A DNA stretch of 5,398 nt from Clostridiales bacterium (GTDB taxonomy: Bacteria; Bacillota; Clostridia; Saccharofermentanales; UBA5734), in contig DMJC01000209.1 of the NCBI GenBank assembly GCA_003451915.1, positions 1 through 5,398 on the forward strand, in the 5' to 3' direction. This document shows positions 1 through 5,398 of this stretch, one piece after another (the first letter of the stretch is position 1; the number at the start of each line of letters is the position of its first letter). The notes below the pieces were generated by a model. The model made no database searches. It was not told the origin of the DNA and saw only the letters and a program-made list of their open reading frames with translations. Made by a program: the position numbers and the translations under genes.

Positions 1-15
1 GGCTTACGGTAAACA

Positions 16-1803
16 ATGAAGCAGCGGCAGCGCAGTAATTCAATCACCCGCAAGCTGTACAACATCATCATTACGACAGCTTTAATCACGATGATCATCG
101 TCTCCTTTCCGGTGATCATTGTTTTTTCAGCGATTATCAAAGACAATGCCATCGCCGATAAAAAGAACCTGATGCACGAAATCATGAATCAGGTCGATTT
201 TAACATTGCCAGTATTTCAGCTGAATGCCGGCGCATTCAATATGATGGTGAACTCGGCCGGCTGCTCGACCGTTACCGAAAGGGTGAAAATGTCAAAAAC
301 GGCATTGACATCCGGCTCAATGCGCTGATCGCCCCGCTGGGCAATTTCTATCGGAATGTCCTGATTGTCACCGAGCAAGGTGATCTGTTCACGTCAATCA
401 CCCGGATCAGCGACGGCGACCTGGCCGCTCTGGAAATCAAAGACTTTGCCAGCTCGGACAACTATTATCTGACCCGGCCTTTCTATTATTATGACGGGCT
501 CAACAACCGGCAAAGCGGTCTCAGCTACATCAGAGACTTTACGGCCAGCAGCGGCGTGCGCGGACGGATGATCATCAATGTCGATTTCTCAGCTTTTATT
601 TCGATTTTTAAATCGGTCGAACAAGCGGTTGACCATTATCAGTGGATTGGCTATGACAATAAGCCCATCTACCCGGCTGACTCGACAGAACCGCTGCTGG
701 CGCTGGACAAAATCACACAGGCGTCGCTTTCTTCAGGTGCCGATTATGACGCCGTCATTGAAAACGGCGGTGTCCATAATATCCTGATTTTTTCCAAAGC
801 GTCCGGCTTAATCCTGGCCACCCAGGTTTCGCAGGCCAAACTGCTCGAGCAATACAACTGGTTCATTTTTTATTATATCCTGTCAATTTTACTGCTGGTT
901 GTTGTCATTCTGGCTGCAGCTCTGCCGATGATGCGCCGGCAGCTCAAACCACTGCAGCAGCTGTCCGCAATGATGAAAACCTTTTCCGCCGGCCAGATGC
1001 TGCTGGAGTCTGATATTTACACCAACGACGAGATCGAAGAGCTGAGCAATTCGTTCAATGCCATGACCCGGCAGCTGCGATTTTACATCCAGAAAACACT
1101 CGAAAATGAAAAAGATAAGGAACGCATGCGCTACAGCTTGCTGATCTCACAGATCAATCCGCATTTCATCTATAATACCCTGAATACAATAACCTATCTG
1201 GTCAGGCAAAACCGCAGTTCGGATATTGTCGCGGTCAATTCTGCGCTGATCAAGATTCTCCGCGATTCCCTGCGCATTGACTCGGTGCAGATCTTCGATG
1301 CTGTCGAGCAGGAAATCGAAGTCGTCAAGCAATATATCATCATCCAGCAATATCGTTACGGCAGTGATTTTTCGGTCAACTGGCAGGTCGATGCAGATGT
1401 CCTGCACTTGGCCATTCCAAAGAGCCTGTTACAGCCGCTGGTTGAAAATGCTCTGTTTCATGGGCTGTTACCCTGTGAATCGGAAAATTTTAAGGGCGTG
1501 ATCAACATCAGCATCCAGGCAGCTGACGACAAAATCCTAGTTAAAGTCGCTGATAACGGTGCCGGCATGGACGAAAGCAGTCTGGCCGACGCGCGGCGCT
1601 GGCTGAAAATGGGTGCCGGGATCCGGGGCAAGCATGTCGGTCTGAAAAATATCATCGGCCGGATTAATTATCTCTACGGTCCGCTCGAGAGCGGCAGCAG
1701 GCTGCAGATTGAAAGTCAGCCTCAGCAGGGGACGACCGTCACGATCCTGTTGGACCGGGATCAGCAGAATCAGCCGGATGAGAACGTGTTTCGGTTTGAA
1801 TGA
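16..1803 (+). CDS. YesM/LytS-type membrane sensor histidine kinase
   Basis: A 595-residue two-component sensor kinase that should autophosphorylate on histidine and pass the phosphate to a response regulator, typically an AraC-type (YesN-like) one controlling sugar uptake or metabolism. In order: a short basic N-terminus, a membrane helix at about residues 16-41, an extracytoplasmic sensor of about 240 residues (dCache-like length and position), a second membrane helix at about 282-306, a HAMP linker at about 308-360, then the His_kinase domain with its H-box QINPHFIYNTLN (phospho-acceptor H383). The ATP-binding domain has the N-box LVENALFHG (N478), the G1 box DNGAGMD (from D513) and the G2 box HVGLKNIIGRI (from H540). 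All catalytic motifs are intact and the length is normal for the family. The ATG at 16 has no clear Shine-Dalgarno in the 15 bases available, which suggests translational coupling to a gene ending just upstream. The ligand cannot be told from sequence, and no clear terminator follows the stop. Confidence 0.95.
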   Translation: MKQRQRSNSITRKLYNIIITTALITMIIVSFPVIIVFSAIIKDNAIADKKNLMHEIMNQVDFNIASISAECRRIQYDGELGRLLDRYRKGENVKNGIDIRLNALIAPLGNFYRNVLIVTEQGDLFTSITRISDGDLAALEIKDFASSDNYYLTRPFYYYDGLNNRQSGLSYIRDFTASSGVRGRMIINVDFSAFISIFKSVEQAVDHYQWIGYDNKPIYPADSTEPLLALDKITQASLSSGADYDAVIENGGVHNILIFSKASGLILATQVSQAKLLEQYNWFIFYYILSILLLVVVILAAALPMMRRQLKPLQQLSAMMKTFSAGQMLLESDIYTNDEIEELSNSFNAMTRQLRFYIQKTLENEKDKERMRYSLLISQINPHFIYNTLNTITYLVRQNRSSDIVAVNSALIKILRDSLRIDSVQIFDAVEQEIEVVKQYIIIQQYRYGSDFSVNWQVDADVLHLAIPKSLLQPLVENALFHGLLPCESENFKGVINISIQAADDKILVKVADNGAGMDESSLADARRWLKMGAGIRGKHVGLKNIIGRINYLYGPLESGSRLQIESQPQQGTTVTILLDRDQQNQPDENVFRFE

Positions 1804-1856
1804 GGTATTTGATCTGAGTTTCCATATTACATTTTTTATCAGCAACATGTTAGTTC

Positions 1857-1885
1857 TTGACAAATAGCAACAGATCGAATATGAT
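1857..1885 (+). promoter_or_regulatory. Sigma-A (sigma-70 type) promoter of the toxin-antitoxin operon
   Basis: A perfect -35 box TTGACA (1857-1862) is separated by exactly 17 bp from TATGAT (1880-1885), a one-mismatch -10 box. Transcription would start near 1892, about 27 bases before the toxin ATG. This is the strongest promoter visible in the window and gives the cassette its own transcription independent of the kinase gene. The start site is inferred, not shown. Confidence 0.85.
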
Positions 1886-1896
1886 ATATATATCAT
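1881..1896. promoter_or_regulatory. Palindromic operator candidate over the -10 box
   Basis: ATGATATATATATCAT is a perfect 16-bp palindrome covering most of the -10 box and the expected transcription start. Type II toxin-antitoxin operons are usually repressed by their own antitoxin binding such palindromes, and the antitoxin encoded downstream has a DNA-binding HTH domain. A dimer of that protein bound here would block RNA polymerase. The symmetry is seen directly; the binding partner is inferred. An AT-rich core can be palindromic by chance, but the ATGA/TCAT ends and the exact placement argue against that. Confidence 0.6.
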
Positions 1897-1907
1897 CACG
1901 GAAAGAC

Positions 1908-1913
1908 AGGAGA
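1908..1913 (+). promoter_or_regulatory. Ribosome binding site of the toxin gene
   Basis: AGGAGA lies six bases upstream of the ATG at 1919 (counting from the end of AGGAG), a near-ideal Shine-Dalgarno that fixes the toxin start. It is much stronger than anything in front of the antitoxin, where only an AGG at 2250-2252 is visible. Confidence 0.8.
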
Positions 1914-1918
1914 TTATC

Positions 1919-2146
1919 ATGTTCGAGATTGAGTATTACAGAACATCAAACGGCCATAAGCCAGTTGCTGAATTCATAGACAGTCTCGAAACAAAAATGC
2001 AAATTAAAGTTTTCAGACAATTGAAGCTATTAAAGGAATTTGGTCCTCAGCTGGGAGAACCATTCTCCAAATACCTGGTAAATGGATTATTTGAACTAAG
2101 AATTCAGCAGTCGAGCAATATAACAAGAATTCTATATTTTTATTAG
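1919..2146 (+). CDS. Truncated RelE/HigB-family (Gp49-like) toxin, frameshifted
   Basis: As read, this encodes 75 residues matching the N-terminal two thirds of the HigB/RelE toxin family related to phage Gp49-like proteins (Pfam PF05973). Members act as ribosome-dependent mRNA endonucleases and are neutralised by the adjacent antitoxin. Visible family features are the opening FEIEYYRTSNGHKPVAEFI, the central helix with LKLLKEFGPQLGEP, and the strands LFELRIQ and TRILYF. Family members usually run to about 110 residues, with a conserved end containing HGFVKKTQKTP. Here a TAG at 2144-2146 cuts the protein off just after RILYFY, and the missing end lies immediately downstream in another frame. 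The short product lacks the conserved C-terminal strand and basic residues and is probably inactive. GC is far below that of the flanking genes, which suggests horizontal acquisition. A sequencing error is an alternative explanation for the break. Confidence 0.8.
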   Translation: MFEIEYYRTSNGHKPVAEFIDSLETKMQIKVFRQLKLLKEFGPQLGEPFSKYLVNGLFELRIQQSSNITRILYFY

Positions 2147-2258
2147 CAATCAGCGAATTATTTTAACCCATGGCTTTGTAAAGAAGACACAAAAAACACC
2201 TCAAAAAGAGATTGAAAGAGCGAGACAATATAAAAGTGAATTTGAAAGTAGGCTATAA
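2142..2258 (+). pseudogene. Out-of-frame C-terminal part of the HigB-like toxin
   Basis: Reading from ATT at 2142 to the TAA at 2256-2258 gives a 38-residue tail beginning ISNQRIILTHGFVKKTQKTP and ending in KSEFESRL. This is the normal C-terminus of the HigB/Gp49 family. It sits in the +1 frame relative to the 75-residue ORF. Removing one T from the five-T run at 2137-2141 joins the two into a 112-residue protein of usual family length. The restored stop overlaps the antitoxin start (TAATG, sharing base 2258), as expected for a translationally coupled pair. This supports a recent single-base insertion, an assembly or sequencing error, or less likely a +1 recoding event. It has no start or ribosome binding site of its own. 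Confidence 0.85.
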
Positions 2259-2533
2259 TGATGGATGATTTTGAGAAACATTTAAATGAAAAACTGCATA
2301 ATGCAGAGTTTAAGGTACATTGGGATGATGTTGAAGCAGAGTATCATTTTATCAGATCCTTAATTAAAGCTAGGAATGCAGCAGGTTTAACCCAAAGGCA
2401 ACTGGCTGACAGGACAGGCATAGGCCAGGCAATCTTGAGTCGTATTGAAACAGGAAAAGCAAATCCAAGTGTATTCACATTGCAGAAATTAGCCAAAGGA
2501 ATGGGCAAAAAATTAATAATTGACTTCAAGTAA
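2258..2533 (+). CDS. XRE-family HTH antitoxin (HigA-like)
   Basis: A 91-residue protein with an XRE/Cro-CI helix-turn-helix over about residues 32-88: helices IRSLIKARNAAG, LTQRQLADRTGI, QAILSRIETGKANPS and LQKLAKGMGKK, ending in the short strand LIIDF. This is the usual layout of HigA-type antitoxins paired with RelE/HigB toxins. It should bind and silence the toxin and repress the operon through a palindromic operator, for which the symmetric site at the promoter is the candidate. The first 31 residues are acidic and polar and may form the toxin-contacting part (inference). Toxin-first gene order is typical of higBA. The ATG at 2258 overlaps the stop of the repaired toxin frame; a second ATG at 2261 is equally possible. 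Only a weak AGG lies upstream, so expression probably relied on coupling to the toxin, now disturbed by the toxin's early stop. AT-rich like the toxin gene. Confidence 0.88.
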   Translation: MMDDFEKHLNEKLHNAEFKVHWDDVEAEYHFIRSLIKARNAAGLTQRQLADRTGIGQAILSRIETGKANPSVFTLQKLAKGMGKKLIIDFK

Positions 2534-2613
2534 TTTATTGATATTTTGTCTGATCAAATATCTGTGTCATGTAATACTGGACAGTCTTGCAGCTAAGTGA
2601 TAAATTTATAGTC

Positions 2614-2632
2614 AGCCACTCAGTGGCTTTTC
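2614..2632 (+). terminator. Possible intrinsic terminator after the toxin-antitoxin operon
   Basis: AGCCAC (2614-2619) and GTGGCT (2623-2628) form a 6-bp stem with a 3-base loop, followed by a short T run (TTTTC, 2628-2632). It lies about 80 bases after the antitoxin stop, and the AT-rich segment ends here. The T tract is short, so termination may be weak, and the element could instead be part of the nadBC leader. Confidence 0.4.
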
Positions 2633-2782
2633 TCGCCGGGTGTATGCTCTGAGCCGCCCGGATCCGGCGCCTTCAGAATCTGAAAGGCGTCCCGCCCTTC
2701 CAGGACAGTTGCCGGAAGTAAAGCGGACTCCGTGATTCCATATCGTCACGCAGGCCTGATGCCGCGGATGAATGAGGAATCC
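2633..2782 (+). promoter_or_regulatory. GC-rich hairpin-forming leader upstream of nadB, function unknown
   Basis: This 150-bp stretch has no convincing ORF. It contains a perfect palindrome CCGGATCCGG (2658-2667). Next to it is a hairpin with arms CGCCTTCAG (2668-2676) and CTGAAAGGCG (2680-2689), a 3-base loop and one bulged base. Its GC content matches the nad genes rather than the toxin-antitoxin cassette. It could be the nadBC 5' untranslated leader or the remnant of a displaced gene. I do not recognise a known riboswitch in it, and no strong promoter is evident. Confidence 0.3.
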
Positions 2783-2789
2783 AGGGGAG
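2783..2789 (+). promoter_or_regulatory. Ribosome binding site that decides the nadB start
   Basis: AGGGGAG ends eight bases before the ATG at 2798. The in-frame upstream ATGs at 2732, 2759 and 2768 have no comparable site, and residues encoded before 2798 do not resemble NadB, so 2798 is taken as the start. Confidence 0.8.
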
Positions 2790-2797
2790 TGTTTATT

Positions 2798-4396
2798 ATG
2801 CGCCGTTACCTTTGGCAAGGAGACTTCAGTAAACTGCCGCAGACCCGCTGTGATGTCGTTGTCATCGGAACCGGACTGGCCGGCCTTTACACGGCATTGC
2901 ATCTGGATCCGGCCTTGCAGGTTGTTTTACTCAATAAAAACGGCCTGGATGAGAGCAATTCCATGTACGCCCAGGGTGGAATTGCAGCGGCTATTGCACC
3001 AGGTGACAGCCCGGCCCAGCATTTTGAGGATTCCTGGGTTGCCGGAGCCGGCCTGAACAATCCATCGGCTTTGCAGGTGCTGGTTCAAGAGGGCCCGTCT
3101 GACATCCGCCAGCTGCGTGACTGGGGTGTCCCTTTCGATCTCGACAGCCAGGGCTGTCTGTCTGTCACCCGTGAAGGCGCGCATCATCGAAATCGTATTG
3201 TCCATTGCCACGGTGATGCCACAGGCCTGTACGTCACCAGTACCCTGGCCGATCGTCTGCGTAGCCAGACCAATTGCCAGCTGTTGGAAAAAACCTGCCT
3301 GGTCGATTTCCTGACCGATGAACAGGATGCCGTCTGCGGCATTCTGACTTTGACTGCTGACAATCCGGGCCAATATGCCATTATCCTGGCTCGTCATGTT
3401 ATTCTCGCCAGCGGCGGCATCGGCGGTTTGTATCCGCGGACGACCAACGCGGCCACCGCGACCGGTGACGGCCTGGCTGCAGCATTACGTTGCGGCGCGG
3501 AAACAGCTGATCTGGAATTTGTTCAATTTCATCCGACAGCGCTGCCCTGGCCTGATGCGCAGGGCCGCTGTTTCCTGATTTCCGAGGCGGTTCGCGGCGA
3601 AGGCGGCATCCTGCGCAATCACAAAGGCAAAGCATTTATGGCGCTGGAGCATCCGCAGGCTGACCTGGCTCCGCGCGATATTGTCTCACGGGCTATTTAT
3701 CGGCAGATGCTGGAAAACGGTATCGAACATGTCTGGCTGGATATCACGCACCGCGATCGCGATTTTCTGATGAAACGGTTCCCGACGATTTATGAGACCT
3801 GTGCCCGCAGGGGTATCGACATTGCCACGCAATGGATACCTGTTTCACCCGTCCAGCATTATTACATGGGCGGTGTCCGGACCGACATCGATGGGCGAAC
3901 AACTAAAACAGGGCTGTGGGCTTGCGGTGAAGCAGCCTGCACGGGCATTTATGGCGCTAACCGGCTGGCCAGCAATTCACTGCTGGAGTGCCTGGTTTTC
4001 GGACGGCGCATTGCCCAGGCGATTAATCATCAACCGACAAAGTTTTCCTCACTGACCGGCCAGCCCGATTTTTCCGGCCAGCTACGGCTGGTGCGACCGA
4101 TCCTTGATCTCCCGGCTGGCCGCGTGCAGACCATCCGTCTGCAGATCCGTCAGATCATGGATCGACATTGCGGCATCCTGCGCAACCAGGAAGGACTGGA
4201 ACTGGCTGCCGAACAGCTCGGTGACATTATCCAGGAACTGGCCGCTGTCAGGATTCAGGATCGCTTTACCCTGGAAACCTGCCAGATGGCAACAGCAGCC
4301 AAGGCAATCATCCAGGCTGCCATGGCCCGGACCGGCAGTGTCGGTGCCCACTTCCGCACCGACGATCCGGCCGGTAAACTAAATTCAGTTGTTTAA
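2798..4396 (+). CDS. nadB: L-aspartate oxidase (quinolinate synthase subunit B)
   Basis: A 532-residue cytoplasmic flavoenzyme that oxidises L-aspartate to iminoaspartate, the first step of de novo NAD synthesis, using oxygen or fumarate as acceptor. It belongs to the succinate dehydrogenase/fumarate reductase flavoprotein family. Visible in order: the FAD dinucleotide motif VVVIGTGLAGLYTALHL (G24, G26, G29), the NadB signature SMYAQGGIAAA, EGAHHRNRIVHCHGDATG, FVQFHPTAL (H245), EAVRGEGG (E263-G269), PRDIVSR (292-298), HYYMGGV (H354), and GANRLASNSLLECLVFG (R389). H245, H354 and R389 line up with E. coli H244, H351 and R386. The C-terminal helical domain follows from about residue 415. The C-terminal motif usually reading SRG-x-H is SVGAHFR here (513-520), a variation in the family signature. 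Length is normal. The gene is followed 21 bases later by nadC, so the two form an operon. The neighbour and the SMYAQGGIAA motif argue for NadB over a fumarate reductase subunit. Confidence 0.96.
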   Translation: MRRYLWQGDFSKLPQTRCDVVVIGTGLAGLYTALHLDPALQVVLLNKNGLDESNSMYAQGGIAAAIAPGDSPAQHFEDSWVAGAGLNNPSALQVLVQEGPSDIRQLRDWGVPFDLDSQGCLSVTREGAHHRNRIVHCHGDATGLYVTSTLADRLRSQTNCQLLEKTCLVDFLTDEQDAVCGILTLTADNPGQYAIILARHVILASGGIGGLYPRTTNAATATGDGLAAALRCGAETADLEFVQFHPTALPWPDAQGRCFLISEAVRGEGGILRNHKGKAFMALEHPQADLAPRDIVSRAIYRQMLENGIEHVWLDITHRDRDFLMKRFPTIYETCARRGIDIATQWIPVSPVQHYYMGGVRTDIDGRTTKTGLWACGEAACTGIYGANRLASNSLLECLVFGRRIAQAINHQPTKFSSLTGQPDFSGQLRLVRPILDLPAGRVQTIRLQIRQIMDRHCGILRNQEGLELAAEQLGDIIQELAAVRIQDRFTLETCQMATAAKAIIQAAMARTGSVGAHFRTDDPAGKLNSVV

Positions 4397-4402
4397 ACAA
4401 TC

Positions 4403-4408
4403 AGGAGG
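4403..4408 (+). promoter_or_regulatory. Ribosome binding site of nadC
   Basis: A consensus AGGAGG lies nine bases before the ATG at 4418, inside the 21-bp gap after the nadB stop. It fixes the nadC start and indicates efficient independent translation on the shared mRNA. Confidence 0.85.
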
Positions 4409-4417
4409 AACGACCCG

Positions 4418-5320
4418 ATGAATGACATGCAGCACAATAATGAAAAATTGTCCGTCTGGGGTGAGCTGAGCCCGCTGGTCATCGACCCGCTGATCCGCAG
4501 TGCCTTGGCCGAAGACATCGGTACCGGCGACATCACCACCGATTCGGTCATCCCGCCCTCAACGCAGATCAGCGGCCGGCTGATCGCCAAGGAAAACGGC
4601 TGCATCTGCGGTTTGCCGGTTTTTTGCCGGGTTTATGCTTTGCTGGATCCTGCTGTCAGCATTGAACTGGTCGCCAACGAAGGCAGCACAGTTATAAAAG
4701 GAGACATTATTGCCCGCATCAGCGGCCCGGCCCGCGCCATTCTGACTGGCGAGCGCGTGGCGCTCAACTACCTGCAAAGACTCTCGGGCATTGCCTCCAA
4801 AACCGCCTGGGCGGTCGATCAGGTCGCCGGCACCCGCGCCCGGATCACTGATACACGCAAAACGACGCCCGGCCTTCGCGTATTGGAAAAATACGCCGTC
4901 CGGGTCGGTGGCGGCTCTAATCACCGCTTCAACCTGTCGGACGGTATTCTGATCAAGGACAATCACATTCAGGCCGCCGGCAGCATCACGGCTGCTGTCA
5001 CGGCTGCCCGTGCCCGCGCACCGCACACACTCAAGATCGAAGTCGAGGTCGAAGACAGCGCCATGATCGCTGAAGCATTGGCATGTCGCGCGGATATCAT
5101 CATGCTTGACAATATGGGCCAAGCCGCCATCGAGGCTGCCGTCAGTCAGATCGACGGACGGGCGCTGATCGAAATCTCCGGCAACATGGGGGACCGTGAT
5201 CTGAAAGCACTCGCGGCAACCGGCATCGATCTGATTTCAATCGGCGCATTGACGCATACAGTCAAGGCGATGGATATCAGTTTACGGTTTGAACCGTTGC
5301 AGGTGAAAAGTGAAGGGTGA
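4418..5320 (+). CDS. nadC: Nicotinate-nucleotide pyrophosphorylase (quinolinate phosphoribosyltransferase, carboxylating)
   Basis: A 300-residue enzyme that converts quinolinate and PRPP to nicotinate mononucleotide, CO2 and pyrophosphate, the step where de novo NAD synthesis joins salvage. It is cytoplasmic, with the usual N-terminal alpha/beta domain and C-terminal barrel. Motifs seen: EDIGTGDITTD (32-42), TGERVALNYLQRLSGIA, TDTRKTTPGLR (R147, K148), GGGSNHRFNLSDGILIKDNH (H169, R170, K180), KIEVEVE (206-212), IMLDN (D231), and a barrel end ISIGALTHTVKAMDISL. All basic residues expected to hold quinolinate and PRPP are present and length is normal for the family (about 280-300). The last residues, VKSEG and the stop, are encoded by the start of a 7-bp tandem repeat, so the C-terminal tail is not ancestral sequence. 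The gene probably shares an mRNA with nadB. The NadA step between the two enzymes is not encoded in the window. Confidence 0.97.
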   Translation: MNDMQHNNEKLSVWGELSPLVIDPLIRSALAEDIGTGDITTDSVIPPSTQISGRLIAKENGCICGLPVFCRVYALLDPAVSIELVANEGSTVIKGDIIARISGPARAILTGERVALNYLQRLSGIASKTAWAVDQVAGTRARITDTRKTTPGLRVLEKYAVRVGGGSNHRFNLSDGILIKDNHIQAAGSITAAVTAARARAPHTLKIEVEVEDSAMIAEALACRADIIMLDNMGQAAIEAAVSQIDGRALIEISGNMGDRDLKALAATGIDLISIGALTHTVKAMDISLRFEPLQVKSEG

Positions 5321-5398
5321 AGGGTGAAAGGTGAAAGGTGAAGGACTCGCTACGCTCGCATAAAACATTCATCCATCATTCTTCATCCTTCATTCTTC
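5303..5398. repeat. Heptamer tandem repeats in two opposing arms (imperfect inverted repeat)
   Basis: The left arm holds six consecutive 7-bp units of the form GTGAARG (5303-5344; first unit GTGAAAA). The right arm (5366-5398) holds 7-bp units ATTCTTC, ATCCTTC, ATTCTTC and ATCCATC plus a partial one, which are GAAGAAT-like on the other strand. The centre (5345-5365) is ACTCGCTACGCTCGC followed by ATAAAA. Read as RNA, 5312-5344 can pair with 5366-5398 in register using G-U pairs; the outer two units pair fully and the inner ones carry mismatches. Arrays of this kind are scattered between genes in many clostridial genomes (recalled, not checked). It begins inside the 3' end of nadC and probably continues past the window. 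It could act as a transcript-end hairpin for nadBC or simply be a dispersed non-coding repeat. No transposase is present. Confidence 0.85.

Noticed and set aside
1..15. End of an upstream gene, presumably the partner response regulator
   Set aside because: All three frames reach a stop by position 38: TAA at 10-12, TGA at 17-19 overlapping the kinase ATG, or TAA at 36-38. With so few codons, frame and identity cannot be chosen.
1537..1920. 127-residue minus-strand ORF over the end of the kinase
   Set aside because: It lies mostly antisense to conserved ATPase-domain codons, has no ribosome binding site and resembles no known protein; it is a shadow.
2565..2583. TGTC-N11-GACA as a NiaR-type niacin repressor site
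   Set aside because: Only four-base arms with wide spacing, and I cannot match it confidently to the NiaR consensus; chance is likely.
2640..2735. Short open frame from GTG 2640 (about 31 codons) in the nadB leader
   Set aside because: No ribosome binding site, proline/arginine-rich composition typical of random GC-rich sequence, and no recognisable family.
2732..2797. Longer nadB starting at ATG 2732
   Set aside because: No ribosome binding site there and the 22 extra residues do not resemble NadB, whereas ATG 2798 has AGGGGAG at ideal distance.
4559..5122. 187-residue minus-strand ORF inside nadC
   Set aside because: Antisense to a fully conserved enzyme in high-GC sequence, where long shadow ORFs are common; no start signals.
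5303..5398. CRISPR array
   Set aside because: Units are 7 bp and contiguous with no unique spacers, and the two arms are in opposite orientation, so this is a simple inverted repeat.

Overview
The window looks like a piece of a Bacillota (Firmicutes, probably clostridial-type) chromosome. The pointers are a YesM-type two-transmembrane sensor kinase, strong AGGAGG-like ribosome binding sites, a near-consensus sigma-A promoter, and a short-unit GTGAAGG-type intergenic repeat of a kind I associate with clostridial genomes. The genus cannot be named from this sequence. All genes read on the + strand. The main coding regions have moderate to high GC. Positions 1804 to about 2610 are clearly AT-rich, down to about 28% GC in a sampled 60-base stretch, so that block looks like a later arrival.

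Layout: (1) 16-1803, a complete membrane sensor histidine kinase of the YesM/LytS (His_kinase) class; its response regulator is probably just upstream, outside the window. (2) 1857-2533, a HigBA-type toxin-antitoxin cassette with its own TTGACA-17-TATGAT promoter, a 16-bp perfect palindrome over the -10 box that looks like an operator, a RelE/HigB-family toxin gene broken by a single-base frameshift, and an intact XRE-type antitoxin. (3) 2534-2797, a 264-bp non-coding stretch with a possible terminator hairpin and a GC-rich, hairpin-forming leader. (4) 2798-5320, nadB-nadC, two consecutive steps of de novo NAD synthesis (aspartate to iminoaspartate, and quinolinate to nicotinate mononucleotide). 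nadA, whose product works between them, is not in the window. (5) 5303-5398, short 7-bp tandem repeats in two opposing arms forming an imperfect inverted repeat, the left arm of which encodes the last codons and the stop of nadC.

The kinase, the toxin-antitoxin cassette and the NAD genes appear to be three unrelated transcription units. The most notable points are the frameshifted toxin next to an intact antitoxin, the promoter-operator overlap, the absence of nadA next to nadBC, and the repeat running into the nadC 3' end. I see no convincing new biological system; most of the window is recognisable.
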